Shown here: positions 25,780 through 34,860 of the stretch, one piece after another | Position numbering within the stretch: the first letter of the stretch is position 1 | Layout of the letters: every line of letters begins with the position of its first letter | Assembly: GCA_963807865.1 (NCBI GenBank) | Contig: CAWEDK010000016.1 | Location: 124,001 to 188,000, forward strand | DNA length: 64,000 nucleotides | Direction of reading: 5' to 3' | Origin: VAZQ01 sp963807865 | Lineage (GTDB): Bacteria > Pseudomonadota > Alphaproteobacteria > Rhizobiales > Xanthobacteraceae | The notes under the pieces: model-generated | What the model was told of the DNA's origin: nothing | Database searches by the model: none | The model's input: the letters and a program-made list of their open reading frames with translations, nothing else | Made by a program: the position numbers and the translations under genes

Positions 25780-27334
25780 TGACGCGATAGAGCTGAAACT
25801 TGTCGCCGTCCTGAATGAGCTTCAGCCGCGTCGGGTCCGGGTTCGGCGCCTCGTCTTCGGTGAACAGCACGTAGACGTAATCAAACTCCGGCCAGCGCCG
25901 CCAGTATTCGGGCATCCACTCCTGCGGGTGTTCGCCGGCGATGATCAGTTGCGCCACCGAGGGCGGGTCGCCATCCCGCGTATCGACGTAGTTTCGGAAA
26001 TTTTCCCGCACGCGCAGAATTTGCTTGCCGGCGACCGTGAACGCGGTCGTGACGACGGCCGAACGGTCGATGATCGCAAGGCAGGCGGCATGCACGAGAC
26101 CGAGTTCGCTGACGTCTTCGCCGTGCGAACGGTCGGCGTGGGCGACGAAGACCTTGGAGCCGGGCTTGATGCGTCGCACCGAGGAGCGGAATTCCTTGGT
26201 GGTGCTGGACATGTCCGACCAGCTCACATCGACTTCGATCAGCCGGATGGTGATCAGGATGAACAGGATCGCCACGAAGCCGCGGCGCACCAGGCGATGG
26301 CGCAGCTTGAGATCGACGCAGGCGATCAGCATGAAGGCGAGCGCGATCGGAATGCGCTGATCGGCCATGTAGGTCGCGAACATCACCCGCGGCATGGCCA
26401 TGTAGACCAGCGTGCCGACGCCCAGCAGCGTCACGGCGAACGGATGAATCCGCAGCAGTCGGTGGCGCACCGCGAACGCCGCCGCGGCGGCGACAACGCC
26501 GATGATCGCGAACGCAACAAGGTCCGAATAGAGCTCGATGATGTAGACGAGCCCGTTGATCTTGCCGCGCGGCTCCCACCAGATGGTGCTGGCAAGATCG
26601 AGGGTCGGGCTGGCGAAGAGCAACAGTGCGGGCGGCACGAACGCCAGGCCGGAGGCGGCAGCATCGAGCAGCGTCGCTGTCCTGACGCCGCGGGACCACA
26701 GCCGCAGCAGCTCGTATGCCATCAGGCCGATGCCGTAGATGCCGAGTGACGACAGATGGCAGAAGAACAGCGCGACAGCGAACGCCGATGACACCAGAAG
26801 GCGGAGCGGCCATGGCCGCTCCCGCAGCCAGATCCAGACCGCCATCGCCCACAGCGCGAGCCCGACCCCGAACATGTAGTTCATCAGGCCGACGAGGAAG
26901 ACGTAGTTGTATAACAGCGGCAGCGCGACGAACGGCAGCACCGACCAGCGGCCAACCAGCGCCCGGTTGAGTGCCAGCGTGCCGGACATGATCACCGCGA
27001 ATGTCGCGACCGTGAAAATCTGGCCGGCGAGGTAGATGTTGGTGAACCGCCCGAGCAGCGGAACGATCAGGTCCATCGCCAGGTTCGGGATGATCTGCCA
27101 GTCGATTTCGTAGAACCGGGCGAGGTCCGCATTGGTGCGAACGGTGGCGATGATGTGCATCCGCGCCAGGTGATTGACGTAGTCCGACAGCGGCGGCAGC
27201 GGGTGGGTCCAGACCGGAACCGAGATCAGCAGCGTCAACGCGACGAACAGCACGGCGATCTGGACGCCGGTGAAATCGGACGTCGGCCAGCGAACCGCGC
27301 GCCGGTCGACCTGCTCGACAGTGAATACGGCCAT
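25760..27334 (-). CDS. Multi-pass membrane protein, glycosyltransferase-C-like architecture
   Basis: A 524-residue integral membrane protein with about ten hydrophobic helices (for example VQIAVLFVALTLLISVPVW, FVALPLLYNYVFLVGLMNYM, GFVAILFILITIRLIEV) and a soluble C-terminal domain of about 130 residues (EFRSSVRRIKPGSKVFVAHA ... FDYVYVLFTEDEAPNPDPTR). A loop after the first helix, LPPLSDYVNHLARMHI, carries an acidic residue at the place where GT-C enzymes have the catalytic Asp. The layout suggests transfer from a polyprenyl-linked donor, but no family was firmly recognised. It is convergent with the sigma factor. Confidence 0.6.
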   Translation of the reverse strand: MAVFTVEQVDRRAVRWPTSDFTGVQIAVLFVALTLLISVPVWTHPLPPLSDYVNHLARMHIIATVRTNADLARFYEIDWQIIPNLAMDLIVPLLGRFTNIYLAGQIFTVATFAVIMSGTLALNRALVGRWSVLPFVALPLLYNYVFLVGLMNYMFGVGLALWAMAVWIWLRERPWPLRLLVSSAFAVALFFCHLSSLGIYGIGLMAYELLRLWSRGVRTATLLDAAASGLAFVPPALLLFASPTLDLASTIWWEPRGKINGLVYIIELYSDLVAFAIIGVVAAAAAFAVRHRLLRIHPFAVTLLGVGTLVYMAMPRVMFATYMADQRIPIALAFMLIACVDLKLRHRLVRRGFVAILFILITIRLIEVDVSWSDMSSTTKEFRSSVRRIKPGSKVFVAHADRSHGEDVSELGLVHAACLAIIDRSAVVTTAFTVAGKQILRVRENFRNYVDTRDGDPPSVAQLIIAGEHPQEWMPEYWRRWPEFDYVYVLFTEDEAPNPDPTRLKLIQDGDKFQLYRVIKPNYA

Positions 27335-27528
27335 ATGGATGCAATCGCTGGCGTTCGCGGGAAGTCGTGGCGGCCCCCATCGCCAACGTCACGAGACGCC
27401 AACGAGCGGTCTTGAGTTCGTCTGATGTTCTCGCCCGCCGGGGCTAAAATAAGGCTGCCGGCCCACTTTTCGGACCGGCAGACCCCAGCCCCCGGGCAAA
27501 ATCGGAGGCAGAATCAACGCCGCTCCCG

Positions 27529-28488
27529 TCAGCGCACCGCGATCGGCGCCACCGTGGAGCCGGTGCCGCCCTTGATCTTGAGCGGCGTCATGATGAACGC
27601 GAACTCGTGCACGTTCTTGCCGGCCAGTTCGTCCAGCTTGAGGTTTTCGAGCAGGTGGACGCCGTTCACCACCAGCGCAAGCTGGTGGACCGGCAGCGAA
27701 ATCTGCGCATCCGGATTGGGCGCGACCTCGACCGGCCAGTTGTCGGCGCCGAGCAGCACCGGGTTTTGCGCGAGGAGCCATTCCGCCGCCTTCACGCCGA
27801 TGCCGGGACACGACTTCACATAGCGCGCATTGTCCTTGCCGTAGAGCTTGCCCCAGCCGGTGTGAATGGCAATCGCGTCACCCGCCCTGAGCGTCAGGTT
27901 CTGCTTCTTGAGCGCGCCTTGCAGATCGTCCACGGTGATCTCGTAGCTGTCGCCGAGCATGTCGACGCCCTTGAAGCCCGCGACATCGATCAGCACGCCG
28001 CGCGTGATGAAGGCCGGGGCATTCTCGATGCCGAGCTTGGTGAAACCCGACCGCGACGTGATCTCTTCGGTCTTGAAGCAGTTGTAGTGGCTGTTGCGGT
28101 GGGTCTGATGCCCGAAGCCGTCGAACTGCGTGCCGACCTGCCCGATTTCGGAAAGCACCATCTCCTCGTTGCTGCCGCGCTCGTTCGACTGCGGGTTCAT
28201 GAACGTCCGCTTGAGGTGCATGTCGAAACGCCGCGTACCGAAGAACGGCATGCTGGGCCCGAGTTCGTGCGAGAGATCGATGACCTCGCCGGTCTTGATC
28301 TGCTTGACGGCGTCGAGCACGGCCTGCGGCTTCATCAGATTGCCGGAACCGCGCTGGTCGCCGGCGCCCCATTTCGACGGGCAACGTGTGCTCTCGGACG
28401 GCACGGTCCAGGTCGGCGCCTGCGCGAGCACAACGGTGCTCGCCATGAGCGTTGCGGCCATCGCGGCCGCACATGCGATGCATTTCAT
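27529..28488 (-). CDS. Secreted cyclase-family (kynurenine formamidase-like) metal hydrolase
   Basis: A 319-residue protein with a Sec signal peptide (MKCIACAAAMAATLMASTVV LAQA). The cyclase-domain motif QVGTQFDGFGHQTHRNSHYN carries the metal-binding Asp/His set (variant of HxGTHxDxPxH), and AGDAIAIHTGWGKLYG, LLGADNWPVEV and LPVHQLALVVNGVHLLENLK follow. Family members hydrolyse N-formylkynurenine, isatin or related cyclic amides. The start is fixed by GGGAGGATT before the ATG at 28488. It is monocistronic; substrate unknown. Confidence 0.8.
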   Translation of the reverse strand: MKCIACAAAMAATLMASTVVLAQAPTWTVPSESTRCPSKWGAGDQRGSGNLMKPQAVLDAVKQIKTGEVIDLSHELGPSMPFFGTRRFDMHLKRTFMNPQSNERGSNEEMVLSEIGQVGTQFDGFGHQTHRNSHYNCFKTEEITSRSGFTKLGIENAPAFITRGVLIDVAGFKGVDMLGDSYEITVDDLQGALKKQNLTLRAGDAIAIHTGWGKLYGKDNARYVKSCPGIGVKAAEWLLAQNPVLLGADNWPVEVAPNPDAQISLPVHQLALVVNGVHLLENLKLDELAGKNVHEFAFIMTPLKIKGGTGSTVAPIAVR

Positions 28489-28611
28489 GATAATCCTCCC
28501 GGGATCATTGTTGCTTCGACGCCGACCTTTTGTCCGGTCGTTTCGTCGAGGGTCACGAGCGTAGCGCAATGCGCCGATTTGTCGACAGCAACAAAGCCGG
28601 AGAGCCTCACC

Positions 28612-29094
28612 GTGAAACCAATAACCCTATCGATCCTTGCACTGGCGATGACGGCGCAATCCGCGTCGGCCGACACGGCGGCGGGCCAGCGCGCGCTCGC
28701 GCTGGCCGCGCTGGTCGCCTCGCATTCGCCGCTGCTGAGCGGCCAGGATCGGTCCGCCATGGCGCGCCTGTTCGAAGGCAGTCTCAACTTCCCCTTCCCG
28801 GCCGGCCGCAAGATCGCCGTTCAGGCCGACGCCATCGTGTGCCGCGCCAGCAATGTCGACATCACGTCGCGCTCCTGCACGCTGACCGTCGGCGCGCGCA
28901 CCGGCACCGTGAAGGGGCGCAGGGCGCACGAGCTTTTCGCCACCATCGCCGAAGTCGGCGTGCCCGAGGACGGCGCCGCCGGCAGCGTGTTCGAGGGCCT
29001 GTCGAAGCTCGACTGCACCATCGATCCGGCCGAGATCAAGCAGAAGGCCGGCGGCGGCGCCAACTGCACGTTCAACCCCGGTGCCGCGCGGTGA
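28612..29094 (+). CDS. Small secreted hypothetical protein
   Basis: A 160-residue protein from a GTG start at 28612 (preceded by GGAGAG). A Sec signal peptide (KPITLSILALAMTAQSASA) precedes a mature domain containing AALVASHSPLLSGQDRSAMA, KIAVQADAIVCRASNVDITS and LDCTIDPAEIKQKAGGGANC. Four Cys in the mature part suggest disulfides. The family is not recognised. It is divergent from the cyclase-family gene. Confidence 0.6.
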   Translation: MKPITLSILALAMTAQSASADTAAGQRALALAALVASHSPLLSGQDRSAMARLFEGSLNFPFPAGRKIAVQADAIVCRASNVDITSRSCTLTVGARTGTVKGRRAHELFATIAEVGVPEDGAAGSVFEGLSKLDCTIDPAEIKQKAGGGANCTFNPGAAR

Positions 29095-29242
29095 TGGGAT
29101 CGTGCGTGTGAGGCAGCTTTCGTAGCAACCATCGAGGGGCGTCTTCCGGAGACGGTTCCGAAGGCGGAGCAAGGGGCAGTCCCCCGGGCGAGGGGCGGTC
29201 CCGCGGGCGAAGGTTGCCCTAGGTCCGCTCCGCGACAATCCG

Positions 29243-30193
29243 TCAGCCCACCGGGGTGCTGCGGCGACCACCGCCCGCGCCTCCTGCCCGATCGACTGCG
29301 TCGTCTCCAGCACGCGCGCGAGCCGCTCGGCGAACACCGCGGCCGGCACCGGCAGATTGCGCGCGCGCAACTGGCCGAGCACGAGATTGGCGCGCGGCAC
29401 GTCGCGGTCGTCGATCTCGCGGGCGACCAAATCGAGCTTGTTGCCGTCCGGCATCGTGCCGATGCGAATCTGGAACGAGATCAGGTTGGCGTGCAGGACG
29501 AGGCCGCGCAGCATTTCGAACGAGTTGGATTCGGCCGCGACGTTGAAGCGCAGCCCGCTGCGCGCCGACACCTCGTCGAGCAATTGCCGGCCGCCGATGC
29601 TGCGCTCCGGCAAGCGCGACCGGATAGGCCGCGCAGTCGCGCAGCCGGATCGACTTGCGGCCGGCGAGCGGATGGCCGGCCGCCATGACGGCGACCAGAC
29701 GCTGTTCGAGCCGCATCAGCGGCTGGAAGCTCGCCAGGAACGGCGGCCGGAACACCAGGACGAGATCGACCTCGTAGGCGGCGAGCGCCGCCATCGCCTG
29801 CTCGTGGTCGAGCACCTTGACGTCGAATGCGACGAACGGATGCAGCTTGCGGAACTCGCCGACCTGGCGCGGCAGGAAATCGAGCGCGAGCGCCTGGCTG
29901 CAGGCGATGCGCACGGTGCCGCGGCGCAGTCCGCGCAGGTCTTCGATCTGCGACTTCATGCGGTCGACGTTGTCGCTCTGCTCGCGCAGGTAATGCACGA
30001 ACACTTCGCCCGCGGAGGTGAGCCGCACGCCGCGCGGCCTGCGCTCGAACAGCCGCGCGCCGAGTTCGTCCTCCAAATCCATGATGCGGCGGTTGAGCGC
30101 CGAGGACGTGACGTTGAGGTGATCCGCCGCCTTGCGGATCGAGCCCGCGCGCGCGACCTCGTCGACGTATCGCAGAATCCGCAAGTGCTTCAT
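29243..30193 (-). CDS. LysR-family transcriptional regulator (frame break)
   Basis: The N-terminal winged helix (MKHLRILRYVDEVARAGSIR KAADHLNVTSSALNRRIMDL) is a typical LysR DNA-binding domain. The effector domain continues through VRIACSQALALDFLPRQVGE to about 29615 (YPVALA), where the frame breaks; the family sequence resumes one base shifted as RSIGGRQLLDEVSARSGLRF and DVPRANLVLGQLRARNLPVP. The shifted frame lacks a stop at the natural end, so a second indel near 29260 is likely. The gene is divergent from the NMT1-type binding protein at 30455 and may regulate the operon starting there. Confidence 0.8.
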   Translation of the reverse strand: MKHLRILRYVDEVARAGSIRKAADHLNVTSSALNRRIMDLEDELGARLFERRPRGVRLTSAGEVFVHYLREQSDNVDRMKSQIEDLRGLRRGTVRIACSQALALDFLPRQVGEFRKLHPFVAFDVKVLDHEQAMAALAAYEVDLVLVFRPPFLASFQPLMRLEQRLVAVMAAGHPLAGRKSIRLRDCAAYPVALAGAQHRRPAIARRGVGAQRAALQRRGRIQLVRNAARPRPARQPDLVPDSHRHDAGRQQARFGRPRDRRPRRAARQSRARPVARAQSAGAGRGVRRAARARAGDDAVDRAGGAGGGRRSTPVG

Positions 30194-30454
30194 CGGCCAC
30201 CCGAATTGACTGAGCGCGTCCTTTTCGAGCGCACTCTAGCAAAAAATCAGCGGCAGATAAGCGCACTCAACTGAATTAGCGTCGTCTCAAGGCATGCGGA
30301 TTGCAGGATCATGCTGCACCGACGAGCTTCAGCGATGCGAACGCCCCTTTGATGCTCAGGGTTTGCACAGATTGCTTAAATCATGATCACGAGGGGCGCA
30401 CTTCGGCCTGCCGGCTGCCGCGACCATAGCCATTCCCGTCTCACAGGAGCGAAC

Positions 30455-31495
30455 ATGAGCCGACCCGTGCGTTCATCCCTTCTCGCGCTGGCCGCTGCGT
30501 TCGGTCTCGCGCTGCCGCTCGGGCACGCGACACCGGCCGACGCCCAGACCAAGCTGAAACTCGTGCTGAACTGGAAGTACCAGGGCCCGCAGGGGATGTT
30601 CTTCCTCGCCGACGACCGCGGATACTTCAAGGCCGAGGGCCTCGACGTCACGCTCGACCAGGGCAACGGCTCGGGCGCCGCCGTGCCGCTGGTCGCCAAC
30701 GGCACCTACGACGTCGGCTTCGGCGACATCAATGCGTTGATCGAGCTCGCCGCCAAGAGGCCCGACGATGCGCCGATGGCGGTCTACGTCATGTTCAACC
30801 AGCCGCCGTTCACCGTGGCGGTGAAGTCCGACAGCCCGATCAAGTCGCCGAAGGACTTCGAGGGCAAGACGCTCGGCGGCGCCGCCAATGACGGCGCACT
30901 CAAGCTGTTCCCGGCGCTCTGCAAGCTCACCAAGATCGACTGCAGCAAGGTGAAGATGACCAACATGCAGCCGAACCTGCGCGAGCAGATGCTGATGCAG
31001 GGCCAGGTCGACGGCGTGTTCGGCTACGTCAACACCATCCGCTTCTCCGCCAAGCTGATGGGCGTCGAGGACAAGCAGTTGCGCTTCATCAACTATGGCG
31101 ACTACGGCATGGACCTCTATTCCAACGCCATCATCGTCTCGAAGAAGCTCCTGAAGGAGAAGCCCGAGGCGGTGCGCGGGCTCGTCCGCGCGATCAACAA
31201 GGGCGTGCTCGACACCCTGAAGGAGCCCGACGCGGCGGTCGCCGCCGTCGCCAAGCGGGAGGCGCTGATCAAGATTCCGGTCGAGCGCGAGCGGCTCGAC
31301 GCCACTCTCAAGGACGAGATGAACCATCCGGAGATCGCCAAGATCGGACTCGGCAACGTCGACATGGCGCGGCTGAAGAAGTCGATCGACATCCTGGTCG
31401 AGGCCAACGCCCTGCCGCGGACGCCGTCGGTCGATGAGATCTTCACGCCTGCGTTCCTGCCGCCGGAGAACGATCTGCCGAAGAAGCTGTTCTGA
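30455..31495 (+). CDS. ABC transporter substrate-binding protein, NMT1/THI5-like (first of two)
   Basis: A 346-residue periplasmic receptor: signal peptide LLALAAAFGLALPLGHATPA DAQ, then LKLVLNWKYQGPQGMFFLAD DRGYFKAEGLDVTLDQG, the hallmark of the NMT1/THI5-like family that includes pyrimidine- and thiamine-precursor, taurine and nitrate-type receptors. The ATG at 30455 has AGGAG eight bases upstream. It heads a plus-strand run that ends with the ring-opening amidohydrolase and is about 45% similar by eye to the second receptor at 35696. A heterocyclic ligand is likely from context. Confidence 0.85.
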   Translation: MSRPVRSSLLALAAAFGLALPLGHATPADAQTKLKLVLNWKYQGPQGMFFLADDRGYFKAEGLDVTLDQGNGSGAAVPLVANGTYDVGFGDINALIELAAKRPDDAPMAVYVMFNQPPFTVAVKSDSPIKSPKDFEGKTLGGAANDGALKLFPALCKLTKIDCSKVKMTNMQPNLREQMLMQGQVDGVFGYVNTIRFSAKLMGVEDKQLRFINYGDYGMDLYSNAIIVSKKLLKEKPEAVRGLVRAINKGVLDTLKEPDAAVAAVAKREALIKIPVERERLDATLKDEMNHPEIAKIGLGNVDMARLKKSIDILVEANALPRTPSVDEIFTPAFLPPENDLPKKLF

Positions 31496-31531
31496 TCCGA
31501 ATGAAGCCGCGCGTGATGGCGGCCGTTGCAG

Positions 31532-31669
31532 TGCCCTCTCCCCTTGCGGGAGAGGGCAGCCGCAGCCTCTCAACGCAAAGGAGGGGAGAGGGGTAACTGC
31601 ACGATCACCCCTCACCCATTCGAGCGCGCTGACATGTCGATGCTGCCCTCTCCCGCAAGGGGAGAGGGC
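31532..31669. repeat. Palindromic repeat, family C, copy 1
   Basis: GCCCTCTCCCCTTGCGGGAG at 31532 and its inverse ending GGAGAGGGC at 31669 bracket a GGAGGGGAGAGGGGT block. A similar element occupies 36765-36893. It lies between the first receptor and the SDR gene. Confidence 0.75.
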
Positions 31670-31756
31670 ACGAACGGCGCGAGCCGAATGTTCGGCGCCA
31701 CGAATCTCGCACCGGAAGTCGTGAACTTCGCGATAGAAGCCGTGAATCAAAGCGTC

Positions 31757-32548
31757 ATGGATTTGCAGCTCAAAGACAAAGTCGCGGTGATCACCGGGCC
31801 CGCCAAGGGAATGGGTGCGGCCATCACCAAGGCGTTCGCGGCGGAAGGATCGCGTCTGGCGCTGGTTGGCCGTGACACCACGGCAATCGAGCCGGTGGCG
31901 CAGGAGGTCCGCGCCGACGGCGCCGAGGCGATCGTCGTTGCGTGCGACCTCACCGATGCGAAGCAGTGCGAGCGCGCCGCGTCCGCGACGATGGAGGCCT
32001 ACGGCCGCATCGACATCCTGGTCAATGTCGCGGGCGGCTCAGGCCCGATCGGCAAGACCGGCGTCGAGACCACGCCCGAAGAGTTCGACGACATCGTCAC
32101 GCTCAACATGAACGGCTGCTTCCACACCATGCGCGGCGTGCTGCCGGCCATGATGGCGCAGCGCTACGGCAAGATCGTCAACGTCGGCGGCACCTTCGGC
32201 ATGCGCGGGCGCGCCGGCCGCATGGCCTACTCGGCCTCGAAATGGGGGCTGCGCGGCATCACCAAGAGCTTCGCGCTCGAGGTCGGGCCCTACAATATCA
32301 ATGTCAACTGCGTCGCGCCCGGGATGGTCGACGGGCCGCGCTTCCGCGACAAGGTCTGCGCCGACATGGCGAAACGTCTCGGCATCACGGTCGAGGAGGC
32401 GGTGGAAAAGCACGCCGGCGAATATGCGCTCCGCCGCGTGACCACCGATGCCGACGTCGCCAATGCCTGCCTGTTCCTGGCGAGCGACGTCTCGCGCCAG
32501 ATCACCGGCATCGACCTGCCGGTCGACGGCGGCTGGGCCATGCTGTGA
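31757..32548 (+). CDS. SDR family oxidoreductase with altered catalytic Ser
   Basis: A 263-residue short-chain dehydrogenase: ITGPAKGMGAAITKAFAAEG (cofactor loop), NVAGGSG, YSASKWGLRGITKSFALEVG (Tyr/Lys) and the terminus ITGIDLPVDGGWAML. The position normally holding the catalytic Ser, 13 residues before the Tyr, reads Gly in NVGGTFGMRGRAGRMAYSAS; an adjacent Thr may substitute. The start is the ATG at 31757. It stands 13 bases before the dihydroorotase-like gene and so probably belongs to the same catabolic operon. Substrate unknown. Confidence 0.8.
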   Translation: MDLQLKDKVAVITGPAKGMGAAITKAFAAEGSRLALVGRDTTAIEPVAQEVRADGAEAIVVACDLTDAKQCERAASATMEAYGRIDILVNVAGGSGPIGKTGVETTPEEFDDIVTLNMNGCFHTMRGVLPAMMAQRYGKIVNVGGTFGMRGRAGRMAYSASKWGLRGITKSFALEVGPYNINVNCVAPGMVDGPRFRDKVCADMAKRLGITVEEAVEKHAGEYALRRVTTDADVANACLFLASDVSRQITGIDLPVDGGWAML

Positions 32549-32561
32549 GGGAGGAGCGACC

Positions 32562-34037
32562 ATGATCACCGCCGATCTTCTCATCCGGGGCGGCAAGGTG
32601 GTGTCGCCCGACTCCGTCATCGACGCGAGCGTCGCCATCAAGGATGGCGTCATCATCGCGGTCGGCGACGACGACGCGATGCCGGCGGCGCGCGAGACGC
32701 TCGACGCCAAGGGGCTGCATGTCCTGCCCGGCGCGATCGACGTGCATGTGCACTTCCGCGATCCCGGCTATCCGCACAAGGAGGACTTCGAGAGCGGCAC
32801 GGCGGCGGCCGCCTTCGGCGGCGTCACCACCGTGTTCGACATGCCGAACACCATCCCGCCGACCGGCACCGCCGAGGTGCTCGCCGCCAAGCACCGCATC
32901 GCATCGTCCAAGGCGCATGTCGACTACGGCCTCTACGGCCTGCTCGGCGAGGACACCATCGAGCACGTGCCCGCGCTGATCGAGGGCGGCGTGATCGGCT
33001 TCAAGCTCTACATGGGCAACACCTTCGGCAAGATCCCCTCGCCCTCGACCGGCGCGATGCTGGAAGCGTTCGAGGTGGTGGCGCCGACCGGCAAGCGCAT
33101 CTCGCTCCATGCCGAGACCAACTCGATCATGGAGCGCCGCGAAACCAGGCTGCGCACCGCGGGCCGCACCGATCCGCTCGCCCATATCGCCTCGCGGCCG
33201 GCTGTCGTGGCGGTCGAAGCGGTGAGCCGCGCCGCGATCCTCGCCGAATGGACCGGCGCGCGCATCCACATTCTCCACATCTCGTCGGCCGAGGAATTGC
33301 GCCCGCTGCGCGAAGCCAAGGCGCGCGGCGTCGACATCACCGGCGAGACCGGCCCGCACTACCTGATGCTGTCAGCGAACGACTATGCGCGGCTCGCCGG
33401 CGTGATCCGCGTCAATCCGCCGGTGCGCGAGGCGCGCAACCAGGAGCCGCTGTGGGCCGCGCTCGCCGACGGCACCATCGACATCGTCGCCACCGACCAC
33501 GCGCCGCACGCGCCCGAGGAGAAGACGCGCAACGACATCTGGACGGTCGACTGCGGTTTCCCAGGCGTCGAGACCCAGATGCCGCTGATGCTGACGGAAA
33601 TGAACGCCGGCCGCTTCACCATCTGCGACTACGTGCGCTGGAGTGCCGCCAATCCTGCCAAGACGTTCGGCCTCTATCCGCGCAAGGGCGTGATCCAGCC
33701 GGGCGCCGAGGCCGACATCGCGGTGGTCGACCTCGCGCGAACCTGGACCATCGATGACGCCAAGCTGCAGTCGCGCTCCAAGATCACGCCGTTCCACCGC
33801 ATGGCGGTGAAGGGCCTGCCGCTGCACACGCTGGTGCGCGGACGCTTCGTCATGAAGGACCGCACGCTGGTCGCCGACACCCGCGGCTGGGGCCGTTCGG
33901 TCCACGCCATCCAGCAGATGCCGCCGGCGCAGGTCTGCAACGCCGGAGAGACGATGCGGGCGATCGTGCAGCAGCCCCGGCTGCCTTGCCCCTACGGAGC
34001 GCGTCATGATGCTGATGCCGTCGCCCACCTCCGTTAA
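32562..34037 (+). CDS. Dihydroorotase/allantoinase-like cyclic amidohydrolase
   Basis: A 491-residue amidohydrolase-superfamily enzyme. Metal ligands are in LPGAIDVHVHFRDPGYPHKE (HxH), GGVIGFKLYMGNTFG (carboxylated Lys), SLHAETNSIMERRE, IHILHISSAEE and TDHAPHAPEEKT (Asp). This arrangement is that of dihydroorotase, allantoinase and hydantoinase, which open cyclic amides. GGGAGGAG before the ATG at 32562 is a strong ribosome-binding site. The last 30 bases overlap the start of the ABC ATPase gene. In this cluster it may hydrolyse a cyclic ureide; which one is not determined. Confidence 0.85.
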   Translation: MITADLLIRGGKVVSPDSVIDASVAIKDGVIIAVGDDDAMPAARETLDAKGLHVLPGAIDVHVHFRDPGYPHKEDFESGTAAAAFGGVTTVFDMPNTIPPTGTAEVLAAKHRIASSKAHVDYGLYGLLGEDTIEHVPALIEGGVIGFKLYMGNTFGKIPSPSTGAMLEAFEVVAPTGKRISLHAETNSIMERRETRLRTAGRTDPLAHIASRPAVVAVEAVSRAAILAEWTGARIHILHISSAEELRPLREAKARGVDITGETGPHYLMLSANDYARLAGVIRVNPPVREARNQEPLWAALADGTIDIVATDHAPHAPEEKTRNDIWTVDCGFPGVETQMPLMLTEMNAGRFTICDYVRWSAANPAKTFGLYPRKGVIQPGAEADIAVVDLARTWTIDDAKLQSRSKITPFHRMAVKGLPLHTLVRGRFVMKDRTLVADTRGWGRSVHAIQQMPPAQVCNAGETMRAIVQQPRLPCPYGARHDADAVAHLR

Positions 34038-34860
34038 ATCCGAAGAGGTTTCGCCGACCGAGCCCTTCGTGAAGCTCGAGAAGGTCACGCTCACCTATGG
34101 CCGCGGCGAGAACCAGGTTCGCGCGCTCGACGAGACCAACCTCAGCGTCAACAAGGGCGACTTCGTCGCGCTGGTCGGGCCGTCCGGCTGCGGCAAGTCC
34201 ACCATCCTCAAACTCGTGACCGGGCTGCTGCGTGCGAGCAGCGGCTACGTCTTCGTCGGCGGACGCGAGGTCGGCGCCGAGCCGGTCCGCGTCGGCATGG
34301 CCTTCCAAAACCCGACTCTCTTGCCGTGGCTCAAGCTGCGCGAGAACGTGATGCTGCCGCTCAAGATCGTGCCGCCGTTTCGCCAGGAGTACCGGGCGAA
34401 ACGCAAGACCGAGTTCGTCGACCGGATCGAAGCGCTGCTGGCACAGGTCGGGCTCAAAGGCTTCAGCGACAAATATCCCTGGCAGCTCTCCGGCGGCATG
34501 CTGCAGCGCGCCTCGCTGTGCCGCGCGCTGATCCACGAGCCGCAGCTTCTCATGCTCGACGAGCCGTTCGGCGCGCTCGATCAGTTCACCCGCGAGGAGC
34601 TGTGGGCGATCATGCAGGAACTGTGGATGACCCACCGCCCGACTGTGCTGCTGGTCACCCACGACCTAAAGGAGGCGAGCTATCTCGCCAATCGCATCTG
34701 CGTGATGCAGGCGCGGCCCGGCCGCATCATCGACGAGGGCGTCGTGAAGTTCCCGCGGCCGCGCACGATTGCCATGACCTACGATCCGGAATTCGTCGCC
34801 ACCACGCAGCGACTGCGGGAACTCATCGTCAGCGCCAACCCCAAGGAGGCGGTCCATTGA
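34006..34860 (+). CDS. ABC transporter ATP-binding protein (SsuB/TauB/NrtD-type)
   Basis: A 284-residue ATPase: Walker A GPSGCGKST, Q-loop AFQNPTLLPWLKLRENVMLP, signature LSGGMLQRASLCRALIHEPQ, Walker B LLMLDEPFGALD and switch VTHDLKEASYLANRI. This is the type that works with NMT1-like receptors and a single BPD permease. It overlaps the preceding amidohydrolase gene and the following permease by 4 bases, showing tight coupling. Confidence 0.9.
   Translation: MMLMPSPTSVKSEEVSPTEPFVKLEKVTLTYGRGENQVRALDETNLSVNKGDFVALVGPSGCGKSTILKLVTGLLRASSGYVFVGGREVGAEPVRVGMAFQNPTLLPWLKLRENVMLPLKIVPPFRQEYRAKRKTEFVDRIEALLAQVGLKGFSDKYPWQLSGGMLQRASLCRALIHEPQLLMLDEPFGALDQFTREELWAIMQELWMTHRPTVLLVTHDLKEASYLANRICVMQARPGRIIDEGVVKFPRPRTIAMTYDPEFVATTQRLRELIVSANPKEAVH

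Noticed and set aside
25780..26749. Extended C-terminal part of the sigma factor frame
   Set aside because: It lies antisense to a well-supported membrane protein and has shadow-type composition. A homopolymer indel at 25715-25720 explains the missing stop.
27607..28611. Long plus-strand frame running into the secreted protein at 28612
   Set aside because: The first part is antisense to the cyclase-family gene; only the last 160 codons, with signal peptide and ribosome-binding site, are supported.
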